DNA of 64,000 nt, taken from positions 372,001-436,000 of the forward strand of contig QJPP01007217.1 of assembly GCA_003996215.1 (NCBI GenBank), read 5' to 3'. Under the pieces are notes generated by a model. It did not search any database and had not been told where the DNA came from. It saw only the letters and a list, made by a program, of their open reading frames with translations. Positions 46,401 through 58,045 of this stretch are shown here, piece after piece. The stretch comes from Jaltomata sinuosa. Taxonomy: Eukaryota > Streptophyta > Magnoliopsida > Solanales > Solanaceae. How positions within the stretch are numbered: the first letter of the stretch is position 1; each line of letters starts with the position of its first letter. The translations under genes and the position numbers were made by a program.

Positions 46401-49400
46401 TGAACATTAAAGAGAAGTGTTTTCAAGCAAATTAGGATACATTTGGCAACCACTAACAATGGCACCAAAAAGGCCCAGAAATGCCATGAGTTCAACCATA
46501 TCAGCACTTTTGACAAAAAACTCCTGCAGAGAACATGAAATAAAAGCATTAACAATGTGAAACAGGATAGACAACTTCAGAAACAAGACCAAGAAAGAAA
46601 CAGTTCATAGTATAAAGGGTACTGTACTGTACAAGGAAGCAACACTACCTGAGAGAAATATAATATATGAGAACAAAACTCGGTCTATTCTTGCCTTCAC
46701 AGTTCATGGAATGACTTTTATCCTTTACCATAAGGTGAATTGCTAACAACAACAACAACAACAACATACCTAGTGGAACCCAGAGTGGGGTCTGGGAGAG
46801 TGGGGTGTACGCACCCCTACCTTGTGAAGGTAGAGATGTTGTTTCCGATAGACCCTCAAATAAAGCATTTTCAAAGCAGGTTTGAGAAGGAAATACAATA
46901 GTGCAGAAATAAATAATATAGAAATGAACAATAACAACAACAAATAATACGATAACCGAAGCACATGGAACAACCGATAGTAATAACACTCGAAGGACAA
47001 GATAATAGGAGAGTAATAGTAATAATGCTGAGAAGGAAAACTAGATAACGCTCGACCACCTACTAGTCTTCCACCCTAATCCTCGACCACCATATCCTCC
47101 TATCTAGGATCGTGTCCTCAATAAGTTGCAGATGTGTCCTAATCACCTCTCCCTCAATACTTTTTCAGTCTACCTCTACCTCTCCTCCAACCTACCATAT
47201 CCAACCTCTCACACCTCCTCATTGGGGCATTCACGCATCTTCTCTTCACATGCCTGAACCATCTCAGTCTCACTTCCCTTATCTTGTCCACCACGGGTGC
47301 CACTCCCACCTTGTCCCGAATGAAGCGAATATCTTCATTCCTGATCATATCATTCCTAGTGTGTCCACACATTCATCTCAGTGTGAGTTCTTGACCGGCC
47401 AACACTCCGTGCCATACAACATATTTGGTCTAACAACCACTCTATAGAACTTACCTTTAAGTCTTGATAGCCTATTCTTATCACACAAGACATCAGATGC
47501 GAGCCTCCATTTCATCCATCCCGCTCCAATACGGTGTGTAACATCATCGTCGATCTCCCCATTTCCTTGGATTATAGACCCAAGATACTTATCCCCGCCT
47601 TTGTCTCGTAGTTCTTCATACATGCATTCAAAAGCTGTCGTTTTAGCCTTGCAACTGCTAACTTCGCCTCCTTCTTCGCCACCTTATAGCTCTCCCTATT
47701 TTTCCTCCTCGTCTATGCTCCCCACCAGCTCCATATAAGCAACCTTCTTGGCTTCCACTTTCCCTTGGACCACTCCATTCCACAGCGGAGAAAATGTTAA
47801 ACAATGAATCTTTACTTACAAGTATTTAACAGCAAATTGTTACTTGATGTAGTTTGTGGAACCATACTAATGTACTAAAGCAAAAACAACCCAATATCCT
47901 CAGATAATCTTGGAAGAAAAGTTTAATGGTTCTGCAAACTGTATAATTTCTGACTCAGGAGAAAAGAAATATGTATGGACCGATGTCATATAAAGAGGGA
48001 AAAGGGGCAATTAACTTGCTTGTTGCAGACTTCAGGTCAAATACTAAAAAGTAGTCTCTTGCACAATGCTGATTGGAGAAACTAATATGAGAATCACCAC
48101 TACTTACAACAATTTAGGGATCGGCCCAAGGGAACACAAACAAATACTTTCAACTGGAATAACCTCGCTATGTCTCACAGGGAAGAAAGAACTTTTCTAA
48201 CTATACATAGATATCATTTTTGGTTCAAAAAAAGCTAGTGAATATTCACAGCTATCAATTGCTTACCTCACTGACATTACTCACGGCATACAGCGTGGCT
48301 CCAGCAATTACAATTATATCCCCTTTGATAGGATTGCTACCACCTACAGCAATGAGAAATTCAAGTATTATTCTTCAGATAATAGACATGCTGAATTAAG
48401 TTAAATAGAGCCGGCAAATGACTAAAGTGCAAAATCACTAAAAAGAGAAGCAGCTGGATAAGATTCACAGAGAATCATATGATTACCCCCTTTCTAAAAA
48501 GTAGCAGATGTATAAAATCATTACATAGAAAGCAACTTAAGCAATGGGAAAGAGCATGCAGTGAAGCTACGTGAATAATTAACATCAAAAGGAACAAGTA
48601 GGATGACAACTGGTTGTAACACTATTACTTGATCGATCTGCGGCATGTACATCTGAAAAGATCACCAGGACAAGACCAGCAATACAGATGGCAACACCGA
48701 CTAATTTTCTGGGTCTGTATTTTGTCTTCAAGAAAAACCATGTAAAAAGCAGAACACAAGGAATTGCCCAACAATCCAGCAACATCACGCTTGTTAGGGA
48801 TGTGTACTGGTAAGCCTTCACAACTGCAAAAGCAAAGGCAACAGAAAATGAACTGAGAGTTTGCTTAATAACAAAATGTGGAGTTCCCATTTCGTGTAAA
48901 CATGCATTGCCAATCCTCAGAATCTCTATCCAGAAGAGGAGATTATAGTCTGTAGAAGTACAGAGGAAACTACGTATTTTGAGAGACTGATGCAATTCTA
49001 AGGAAAAATCTTCATAACATTCATATAGTTTTGTGGTCAATCCTGGCAAGAAACAATCTAAATAAAACACTGAACATTGAGGAAGAACTGTGATACTAGT
49101 TTTCTGTGTTCCATTGTGCAACATCATGATGTTCCTATAATGCATAATAATCACATAGTTCAGCTAACATGCACGGAATTGACTTTAATAATTACATAGT
49201 TCAGCTGCATGCACGGAATTGATTTTCCAAATAGAAGTAACATTGCATGTATACCATTAAGCAAAAAGCAAGTCATCAAGGTTTGATCAGTGAATATTGA
49301 GAAGGGATTGTAAGAACATCAAGTAGAACATATTCATTTCTCGAAGATACAAGATGGGGTAGGTGAAAGAGATGGAAACATATGAGGGTAAACAGTTCAG

Positions 49401-52075
49401 TTGGCTTCCATCCACAGGAGAAGGTCAATGAGGCAATTACCCAGAAAATTGGCCTCCACATCAACTATTCCAAGGAGGATGTAATAATACCATTTTGCCT
49501 GGTCAAACAGAAAACAGAAAAAGAAGGTTAAAAAAGCATCCAATCTAAATGTAACAGCTTGCTTAATTAAACAAGCATCAGCAAATAAAATCGTTTAAAA
49601 CAAAGAAAAGAACATAATCTTAGGAAATCTTTTGAGTTATAGATGTCCAATATCAGATAAGGGCATTAAAAGGAGTTTTTACATGTCTTGGGAATTGGGA
49701 TACTCCACCCATCGTGTCAAGGTTTCAAGTTGAATACTCGGCCATATGGTATGAGAGCCAGCCTTTGATCTTAAGAGTATTTGATAAGGTATATAAAAGT
49801 TTTGAGCTACTCTACCCGTCACCATAAGGGTTTAAGTTGGACTTTCAGAATCTACATAAAATAGCAACACATCAGAACTTGTTCAAGCAATGTGCTATAA
49901 AACGAGTTCAGGCTAGTTTTGGTTCTCAAATTAAAGATTCGTCAAAGCTCTTAAACGTACACCCAAAAGCTTTTACTCTATATGTCCTAAACATAATTTT
50001 AATAACTACTTAGGTGACAAGTGAAAATAGTTGTACTAAGTGGGAGAATATGCAGGGCCAGTAGAAAAGAAAATGTTGTATGGAGAAGAATCAAATTAGG
50101 CCTAATAACTGTTGCAGGAATTGCTTAGATCTTGGACATATTTTGAAATACTATATTTTTTCCTGAGCCTAGGATATTAACATGCCTCAGAACACCAATA
50201 ACTAACTTCCGCCACAAAATGCTCGCCTTCATATACTTGTCAAAAAGTATTGTCATTCTTCATATATTTGTCAAATACTTAAATTGCAGAAAGCACATTA
50301 GAAAATCATATGGCGAACAATGATGAGAAATCAAACTTCCAGAAGCAAACCTTGATCCCCTCTTGCCTGTAAACCATAAAAACTCCATAAAACAACGCCA
50401 AGAGCACGTAATTTAGAAAAGACTGGGACGTCGGTGCATTGATTCCTATAACAAGGAAACAATTACTTATCAAAAAAAGAGACATGGATAAAGGACACTA
50501 AATTAAATTTCATTTTGTCTTTTGGAGGAGGGAATGGGGAGGCCAAGGACAGAATATTGGGTGGCAATATCTTCTATATCACCCCCAAATTATTGCTATT
50601 TTTGTATGAACTTTTCTGAAAGTGAGCTTTTAGAATTTAGAAATTAGGTTAGACGTCACAAGAACTAAAAATAACAGTACTTAGTTCAAAGGAAAGTTCG
50701 TTTCCCCTGTGGACCACCACAGTTACTCTCTTCTATTCATTTAGCAGAAGCAGAACCTACATGTTTCTCAAAAATTTACACAGCACATAATATCAATTTC
50801 TGTGACATGTTAATTATAAATCATGTCATGTCAAACCTGCACATTCAGTAGGACAGTGAGAATTATTAAGCCCGTTTGGACAGAATTTTTTTTTCCTTTC
50901 TTACAAAATCTTGAAATGTTTGGTTACACTTCAGAATGGTTTTTTGGTTAGTTTTTCAAGATGAGTTCTTCAAGTTTGAAAAATGTGTTCAAACGTGTTT
51001 TGACCAGTTTTCAAGCGAATTTTTTTCTACTCACAAAACTTTTAACTTTTTCAAGTAAAATATGTCTCCTAACACAACTTCAACGACCAAATACCTTTTT
51101 CAACTTAAAATACTACTATAATTTCAAATATCATGAATTCATGTCCAAAAGCCTTTTTTTTTTTATGACCGTGGTATCCGGGCCAACTTTCGTGCACCTC
51201 GACTAAATCCACGTGATACTTGCCACCTCCCGCCTCCCACCAGCAACAGGTACCATGTAACTTTGTCCACCAAAGCTAACAAATGGGAAGAATCACCTAG
51301 TGTTTTTTGTTGTCCAAAAGCCAACTTAAACCAAAGTAAAAGACTAAGCTCCCTTACTTTTCCCAAAAAGAAAGAAAAGGAGGGGAAAGAATAAGAATAA
51401 TCAAGGAAAAGTTAAACAGTAGTGCCTACATACTTTGCCAATAAACAAACAAGAACAATGGAAAAGAATGATCAAAGGCGGATGTAGCCTTGTGGTAGCA
51501 GGCTCATAAGTCATATGAACCTAGTAGACTTTCGACGTGGATCATAAATTTATGTGTAAAAAAATCATTAAATTTGCAACATATTAAAAATACAATGTGA
51601 TCAGTCCTAATAACCTTAAAGGATCAATACCTGTAAAATTAAAAACTATTTAGTACCAAGACAAAAAAAAAAAAAAAAAAAAAAAACTGATAACACAGTA
51701 AAAGAGAAAGCCAGACCAGTACTCGAGCTTCAGGTATGATCAACAACAATGACAACATACACAGTGTATTCCCAAAAAGTGGGGGGTTTGCAGACCGTAC
51801 CTTTACCTCAGATATGAAATAAAGAGGTTGTTTCCAATAGACTCTCCGGGCTCAAGACTCGAGGTTTAGGTTTGATCAACAATCGAATTATAGATCAAAA
51901 ACAAACAGAATCACACAATTAACGTTGAACATAAACTAAATTAACAGACAATTATACCTTTTCTAGCCAGTTCGGACGATAAAAATCCAGTAGCAGTAAT
52001 CAGAAGAGACAGAAATTGGCCCAACAAAAGATTAATCAATGCCTGCTTCGTCCAAATTCCCTTCAGGTTCACCAT
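43442..52075 (-). CDS. SLC35F1/F2-type solute carrier (DUF914), 11 exons
   Basis: Exons on minus: 52075-51958, 50445-50351, 49498-49441, 48823-48629, 48343-48267, 46523-46441, 46294-46243, 45361-45293, 45005-44919, 44801-44740, 43649-43442. All phases close to 367 residues. It is a drug/metabolite-transporter-fold membrane protein with about ten hydrophobic segments, for example LINLLLGQFLSLLITATGFL, VAICIAGLVLVIF and YFVAFAAVAVGLLVY. Family landmarks are GINAPTSQSFLNYVLLAL, VVKAYQYTSLTSVMLLDCW and GATLLNLALLTSDMWAVL. The last exon encodes a hydrophilic, probably cytosolic tail of about 70 residues. The family (SLC35F1/F2/F6, plant DUF914) is secure; the substrate is unknown. An RTE fragment lies in intron 5 and a truncated SINE in intron 1. 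Confidence 0.93.
46746..47785 (-). mobile_element. Defective RTE-type LINE with (TTG)n tail in SLC35F intron 5
   Basis: On minus, frames at 47623-47378 and 47372-47154 give reverse-transcriptase C-terminal sequence: YLGSIIQGNGEIDDDV, AGWMKWRLASDVLCDK, LKGKFYRVVVRPNMLYGTEC, then DKIREVRLRWFRHVKRR. This pattern is typical of RTE-clade LINEs. Just upstream lies MYEELRDKGGDK, preceded by a piece with VAKKEAKLAVARLK, which belongs to the linker before the RT. The main RT domain between them is missing, so the copy is internally deleted and also 5'-truncated, with frameshifts. The 3' end has GGGTCTATCGGAAACAACAT and a (TTG)n tail like the TS-type copies at 3979 and 7218. It is dead. Confidence 0.85.
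50876..51332. repeat. MITE-like repeat in SLC35F intron 1 into which a SINE inserted
   Basis: The left end AGCCCGTTTGGACAGAATTT resembles plant MITE termini, and GTCCAAAAGCC on both sides of the SINE could be the degraded opposite end. The interior has phrases such as CAAAACTTTTAAC and CAACTTCAACGACCAAATACC common to this repeat type. The element class is not certain. Confidence 0.4.
51154..51310 (-). mobile_element. 5'-truncated Au-like SINE with 12-bp TSD
   Basis: The body matches the other Au-like copies from ATGACCGTGGTATCCGGGCC to AATCACCTAGTGTTTTTTG, but the whole tRNA-like head with A and B boxes is absent. A perfect 12-bp duplication, TGTCCAAAAGCC, flanks it at 51142-51153 and 51311-51322, so it inserted in this short form. 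The A-tail on minus appears as the T run at 51154-51164. Confidence 0.85.
51741..51862 (-). mobile_element. TS-SINE/RTE-like 3' fragment in SLC35F intron 1
   Basis: On plus the piece runs from CAACAACAATGACAACATAC to CTCTCCGGGCTCAAG and contains GGTTGTTTCCAATAGAC. On minus this is the same TTG-tailed 3' end as at 3979. Imperfect flanking repeats, CTCGAGCTTCAGGTATGATC and CTCGAGGTTTAGGTTTGATC, look like an old target duplication of about 20 bp. Confidence 0.75.
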
Positions 52076-52995
52076 ATTTTACCCAGTACAATTTACAGCT
52101 TCAAATACTGGGATTTTTTTTCATCAAAGAGAATGCAGAGAACTGCAAACTCACTAATAAAAAATTATTGTTGTTTTCTATGAATGGAAGGATTTGTGTA
52201 TATATATATAGATAGATAAACTATTATGATTATGAAATTTGATTAGTATTAGAATTAGCTTTAAGCCGAATCTTTAGAAAAAATAACTAACGGCCGTAAA
52301 GAGTTCCCAAAATTCCTTGTCATTGTCGCCCATTTCCGTGAGAGATTGACCAACTAATTAATATATTTTTAAGTCATTAACCAACAAATAATTGTTTTTT
52401 TTTCTGATTTTTCTTTTCTTTTTTTTAAAAATATATTTAGCAAATACTATAGTTTTTCACTTTTTCTTATAAATTATTATACTATGTTTTAGGTAAAGAG
52501 ATATTAGTCAATGTTGTAATCATCTAGTGGGTCCACTGAAAAAGTCTACTGGCCGATTACAACGGATGCGTGGACTTTAATAAATAAATTATTTTAAGAA
52601 AAAAGAATAGCAAATGTTATACTCTATTACGTAATTGTTATTTGAAACATGAAAAATATTAGCTTTGATACCATAATATGAAATAGATATCGAATTTAAT
52701 TCAATTCTAAATATTAGTTTATGAACAAAGATTGCACAAAAATTATAATGTGATTTTTTTTATTTTAGCTCATATTTGGTAGAGACTATCCCAAGATTTA
52801 AGAAAGTTGTTTTCATTCTTTGTCAAAAATATTTACTGTCAATAAATTTGCAATCGGAAAAAATCCATCTATTCACATTGAAATGTTTGAATTTTGTATC
52901 TTTCATTGGCGTTACTAATGACATCAACAAATTTATTTCATCAACAAGTTTTATTCTCTTTTGTATTCAAGTTAAATATTCTCCAATACTCAACT

Positions 52996-53692
52996 TTAGA
53001 GATGATAATTGGGGCAAGGTAACGGGTAAACGGGGCAGGACAGGATAATTATTAAACAAAATAGGAAGGGCAGGCCAAGGCTTTTATTTTTAATATAATA
53101 TATTAAATGAGGCGGGACAGACAGCAGGGCAGATAAAAAATTTAGATCAATTATCATTTTTTCTTACAATTTCGATTGCAAAATCAGCTAAAATTTAAAT
53201 TTGCGGAAAAAAAATGTGCTTCAATTCTGTTGTAATATATATCCTTCTCAAAAATATTATTTTATAGAGACAATTCTAATAATGGATTTCACTTCAATGT
53301 ATTATTATTAAGTAATTTACGTGAATTATAATTAAATAAATTAAGTTTTATTATAAAATATTTCATGTGAGAATAATTACATAATTAAAATGAATTAACA
53401 TTAGAAATAAAATTAATAAATTAATAAGTTGCAAAAGATTAAAAAAAGTGGAGGATGATGTTTAAAGGATTTGATTGATAGAATTTTTTTTTTACAAACA
53501 AAAATAATGAACACCATATTCATAACACGAAAATAGATCAAATGAAGCAGGGCAAAGCAAAGCTAAAAAAGGCAGGGTAGGGATGAACCTAAATAGGACA
53601 GTGACTTAAACGAGATAGGACGAGACAGGGCAAAATCTTAATAGGTGAAAACTCAACCTGTCCTACCCCGCTCTATTCCATTGCCATCTTTA
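52996..53692. repeat. Long MITE-like element with G-rich terminal inverted repeats
   Basis: The left part AGAGATGATAATTGGGGCAA and AACGGGGCAGGACAGG is mirrored by CCTGTCCTACCCCGCTC and CATTGCCATCTTT at the right. The interior repeats GGCAGG/GGGCA phrases (53060-53130, 53540-53640) around an AT-rich centre. Termini based on GGGATGGCAATGGGGCGGGG are known in plant non-autonomous DNA transposons. No transposase frame is present. Confidence 0.6.
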
Positions 53693-54123
53693 CTCAATTT
53701 TGCCATAACATTGATGATCAATCTTATTCCATTGAAATTCGTTTGTTCTACTTTTTAATAACAATGCCATTCATTTTTTGTTAGTATAATGTTAATTAGA
53801 GATAAAACCATACAATTCATTGACTTTAGTTTGTCTTCTATAGTAATTTAGAAAAATAATTAATTGAGCGTGTTGTAGACAATGAATAATGATTGAATTA
53901 TACTTACGTCAAAGGCAAATCTTAAAGATGCATCCACTCGATTTTTTTTTTAAAAAAAAATAGTTAAACGGATAAATATAATGTCCTTTTCCAATACTTG
54001 CAAGTTGTTGAAATCTATAGTAATATAAATACGTAGGAAATGTGACTCTTGCAAGTTATACTTCAAATTAAAGGTCTAATAACAAAATTCACGCTTATTC
54101 CTCCTCTTTTCATGTATTAAATT

Positions 54124-54240
54124 AACAACAATATATTCAACATAGTTACATAAGTGTGGTCTGAAGAGATTGTTGTATACGCAATTTTACATATTTTGTG
54201 AAAGCAGAGAGGTTATTTTCGATAAACCTTTGGCTCAAGT
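54124..54240 (-). mobile_element. Old TS-SINE/RTE-like 3' fragment
   Basis: On plus it runs from AACAACAATATATTCAACAT to AAACCTTTGGCTCAAG, with GTATACGCAATTTTAC and GGTTATTTTCGATAAAC in between. These are diverged forms of the motifs in the copies at 3979 and 46746. No clear target duplication. Confidence 0.55.
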
Positions 54241-54645
54241 AAAGTATATCAAATCAAGTATCGAAAGAAAATATACAATAGAGAAGCAGACATGCTAAAA
54301 TTAACAAAAAAAGAAGAGAACAGTAAAAACAACAAATAACACAATAATCGAAACAAATAAAACAATATATTGTAATAAAATCAAAAATAAGACTTTAAAA
54401 AATGCATTTTACTAAAATAAAAGAGTGTTATAATGTCAACTAGCAAGAGTTTTTTTTTTTTTTTTTGCATGTGTAATGTCAACAAGAAAGAGTGTTAGGT
54501 TAGACTAAGCTAAACTATATTCACATTATAAATTATATATATGTCTCTAAAAATCTCATGACCTAATGAATCAATATTCTATAAAGATCATTTGGTTCAT
54601 TGTTTATGCATAATTAATCCCAAAACATTTTGCATAAATTATAAT

Positions 54646-54873
54646 AGGGGATTGTTTGGTTGTGGGATTGGATAAGTTGAGATATCTCGTGAGATTATTT
54701 TATTCGTCTTTTATATGAAATAATTTGTCCCATTATTTATATTAAGATAGTGGGATAAAATAACCCCGAAACTAAATAAATAAATAGTACTTACTCATTA
54801 CTAACATAAGATAAAATAATTTCATGGGATATCTCAAAATTATTATCCTTATCCCACCAACCAAACGATCCCT
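54646..54873. mobile_element. hAT-like MITE
   Basis: The ends AGGGGATTGTTTGGTTG and CCAACCAAACGATCCCT form inverted repeats. Inner parts GTGGGATTGGATAAGTTGAG and CCTTATCCCACC continue the complementarity. The GGGGTCGTTTGG-type terminus is shared with the elements at 38913 and 56481. Confidence 0.75.
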
Positions 54874-55435
54874 TTGGACTGTAGTGTTTAGTTGGCTGCA
54901 TAGTTGTGTGTGATTGCCTACATAACTAAAAAATAATCACCACATTATATCCTAATTCAACATTCGACTGAAAGTATAATATAATACCCATATTAACTTA
55001 TGAAATAATTTATATATTTACTTTTTCTTTTTATATGTGATAATGCCCACATTACTTTAAATTTTAAAAGAAATTATTGAGTAATAATATTATCTTCATT
55101 ATTATTTCACCGCATAAAGATTTCTTCATTATTAATTATCACATAAATATTTCTTGCATTAGTTGACTTAATTCAGGCTGAAATCATCTAGCTAGACACT
55201 TAAATTGGTATAAGGAACCACAATTCATAATAAACAAACACTCTCTTTATTCTTAACTTTTACTAAAAATAGTGTTTAGAGGTGAATACATTTGAAGTAC
55301 ACAAAGGTAAAACAAAGAAACAGTCCCTAAAATATAACACAAGTGTTAATTAAACTCGAGGGGGTCCTCCATTTTCCTGTTTTTTTTTTATATATAATTA
55401 CAATTGATAAAGTGTCAAAAGTGGTAGGAGCTTTG

Positions 55436-55945
55436 TGTTGGGTTTTTAAGAGGTATGAATGAGAAATGAATATGTGTTTTCACAGAAGATACTAGTCACT
55501 TTGAAAGGTTGTCACCTTTCAGACGGGTTGTGACTTTCCCTATAAGTTGTGACCTTTTCGATAAGGCATAAAAAACACCTATTTATCCTATCCTTTGGTG
55601 GCTATAAATAGAAGAGTTTTCTCTCATTTTTGAACATGGAATTTTTTGCACTTCCTCTGCATATTTTCTTACAAACAAAAAATTATAGAGTCATGTGTGA
55701 TTTGTTGTCGTTCGTTGAGTTCGACAAAGTCGTTGGCGTTTGAGGTACCGTTACTCCATCGACAGGTATATTCGTTTTATGCTGGGAGGAAATAATCCTA
55801 AACCTCGGGTACAATGAGGGGATTAAATTTCTTAAGTACACACAGTGAATTCTGTGGACTCGGATTTTAAGTAAAGTTTTTGCATTTCTGCTTTCCAATT
55901 TATTTTGATTTTCTGGTTTACTAATTTGAACCCATGATACCAACA
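55436..55945. mobile_element. Solo LTR, copia-like, 510 bp, 5-bp TSD
   Basis: The element starts TGTTGGGTTTTT and ends ATACCAACA, a short inverted repeat with TG...CA ends. A perfect 5-bp duplication CTTTG lies at 55431-55435 and 55946-55950. GGCTATAAATAG near 55611-55622 is a good TATA box and places U3 on the left, so the LTR reads on plus. Upstream of it, GGTTGTSACYTTTC-like motifs occur three times between 55507 and 55560. There is no internal domain or second LTR, so it is a product of LTR recombination. The superfamily is inferred from size and ends only. Confidence 0.85.
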
Positions 55946-56480
55946 CTTTGGAATTAGAAGTGTAAAAAGATAGTCTAAATTTGGCAAATAAGGTATACTT
56001 CTAATACAAGCAGCCTAAAGAAAAGGTGGAATAGAAGGAATCGATTCCCTTGTGTGTAGAATGTGTTGTCATTACAGAAAATGGGATTTACTTTATGTGA
56101 ACAAGTGGGGTGTTCTTTTTATCATTTACTTTAAGGTAGTTTATTTCCCTAATTTTAATTCAAATTTGTGCACTGCTCATTTTTATTCCATACGAATGAA
56201 TTATATTTGAAGATTTATTAAATATACCTTCTTTTTTTTAGAATTGACGTACATTACTACCATCATCAATTGCTTTATCGATTTTTTACAAGATCACTCG
56301 TGAAGTCTTCTAATTTCTTCACCCTCTAGTCTAAAGATTTCACTCTCAGACTTTGATATGTTAAGAATAGCTCAAATCACTTCTTTTTGTAGGTGAACTT
56401 ATTATAACTCTATTTCACTCATAACTTTTTTTCTTTTTAAAACTCCACTTCAACTCCAGAGTAGGAAGTTAGTGCATTAA

Positions 56481-56703
56481 GGGGTCGTTTGTTTGGGAAC
56501 AAATTATCACGAGATTAATTATCCTAGGATAAAATATTCTATCATATATATGAGATAACTTATCCCATCACCATGATATAAATGGTGAGATAAATTATCC
56601 CGAACTTGATAATCAAATAAGATATCAAAATTTTATGTCTAGACTATTTATTGATATTTTATCCCAAGATTATTTATTTTTATTTCTCACACCAAACGAC
56701 CCC
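56481..56703. mobile_element. hAT-like MITE
   Basis: GGGGTCGTTTGTTTGGGA at the left is mirrored by CACACCAAACGACCCC at the right. Inner sequence ATCACGAGATTAATTATCC and the stretch around GGTGAGATAAATTATCCC resemble the element at 54646. About 223 bp long. Target duplication not resolved. Confidence 0.7.
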
Positions 56704-57180
56704 AAGTTTTGACACTATTTTAGTATAAAAACTAAAAAGCAAGTAATAAAGTGAAGCCTATTGTGTCACAGAGGCTAAAATCAAATTTAAAAGGCTAGCT
56801 AGAAAAGGGTACTAGCATATAGTGGACAATGACCTTTTTTATAATTTAATTATGAAATGAGTAGATACTGACAGACATTCACTTTTTTTTCTTCAAGTGT
56901 GTAGATTAAAAAAAGGAGAAATATCTTGCACTTTATAATCAATTTAATTTTAAAATTTATGATTAATTAATTGAAAGAGTTAATTTTTTATGAGTAATAA
57001 TATTCATTAACATTGAGGGAGGAGAATTTTTTCGATACGTTTCGAAAGCGTCATATGCCTGATAGTTTCATACTATTAAAATGTTAAAAATAGGAAGGTA
57101 CATAAAATTCTTTCAAAGTAATTCTATCGCTCTTGTGATCTTTAACCATTGGGGGCCAATTTTAAGGAGACACACGAATA

Positions 57181-57427
57181 CTCCTTTCGTTTTAATTTGT
57201 TTGACCTATTTTAACTTGTCACGAAGTTTAAGAAAGTAAAGAAGACTTTGAAACTTGTGATCTTCAATTAAAGATATGTCAAATGTATTAAAATATCTTT
57301 TAATCTTGTGGTCTTGAATATGGAATGTGGAAAGTTGTAATTAAAGAATTTCTAAAAAATGAAAGAAGCATTCTTTTTGAAATAAACTAAAAAAGAAAGT
57401 AGGTCAAACAAATTGAAACGAAGGGAG
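57181..57427. mobile_element. Stowaway-like MITE
   Basis: The left end CTCCTTTCGTTTTAATTTG and the right end CAAATTGAAACGAAGGGAG are close inverted repeats flanked by TA on both sides. Internal GACCTATTTTAACTTGTC and AATCTTGTGGTCTTGAAT match the element nested at 38950, so both are one family. Confidence 0.85.
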
Positions 57428-57774
57428 TAATAATTATACGTCCTATCATCTCAAATATTCAATTTTAATTTGTTCAAGTAAAAATAAAATAACTAAACAA
57501 TATCAATATATTTTAGTTACCTTGCATAAATATCACTTACATGAGTGTATCACTAATTAAGTAGGAGTTTTTAGTTAAAATTATCCTTTATTTATGGGAG
57601 TAGATTTATTTTGATCCTTCAAATATATACGTTCTTGAATAGTTTAGTCCCTTTAATTTGTCAAAGTGAAACACTTTTGGTACGACTAAAATAATAGACT
57701 TAAAAATCAAGGATGACTACCCAAAATCACTATTAAAAATACCGTAAATTCGATGAAAAAAATGATCGACTTTT

Positions 57775-58045
57775 GGACCGATCGAAACCTAACTAACTCA
57801 GTTGATTTGATTTTTTTTCTAATAAAATCGACCAAGTTTGATTATTATTTTTTTCGAGAAAAACGAGAAAAAAAATCGATTGAGCTCGATTATTTAATTA
57901 TGACACACAAACACGTTTAGTATAATCGATCAAGCTCAGTCAAATTTATTTTTTACAACAATTGAGAAACCCATCGTGCTCAGTTGATTTTTTGGTCAAA
58001 ACTCTGATCAAACTTTTTAAATAAATCGATCGAGCTCGATCAATC
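57775..58045. repeat. Degenerate ~50-bp tandem array built on ATCGAYCRAGCTCGAT
   Basis: Cores resembling ATCGATCGAGCTCGAT occur near 57779, 57827, 57875, 57925, 57973 and 58025. Spacing is 48, 48, 50, 48 and 52 bp. The sequences between cores are T-rich and end in ATTTTTTT- or TTATTTTTT-like runs. The 58025 copy is a near-perfect palindrome. Confidence 0.65.

Noticed and set aside
47112..47447. 111-residue open frame on plus
   Set aside because: It is antisense to the RTE reverse-transcriptase remnant.
51163..51366. 67-residue open frame on minus
   Set aside because: It is also translated SINE body (LLALVDKVTWYLL) and not a gene.
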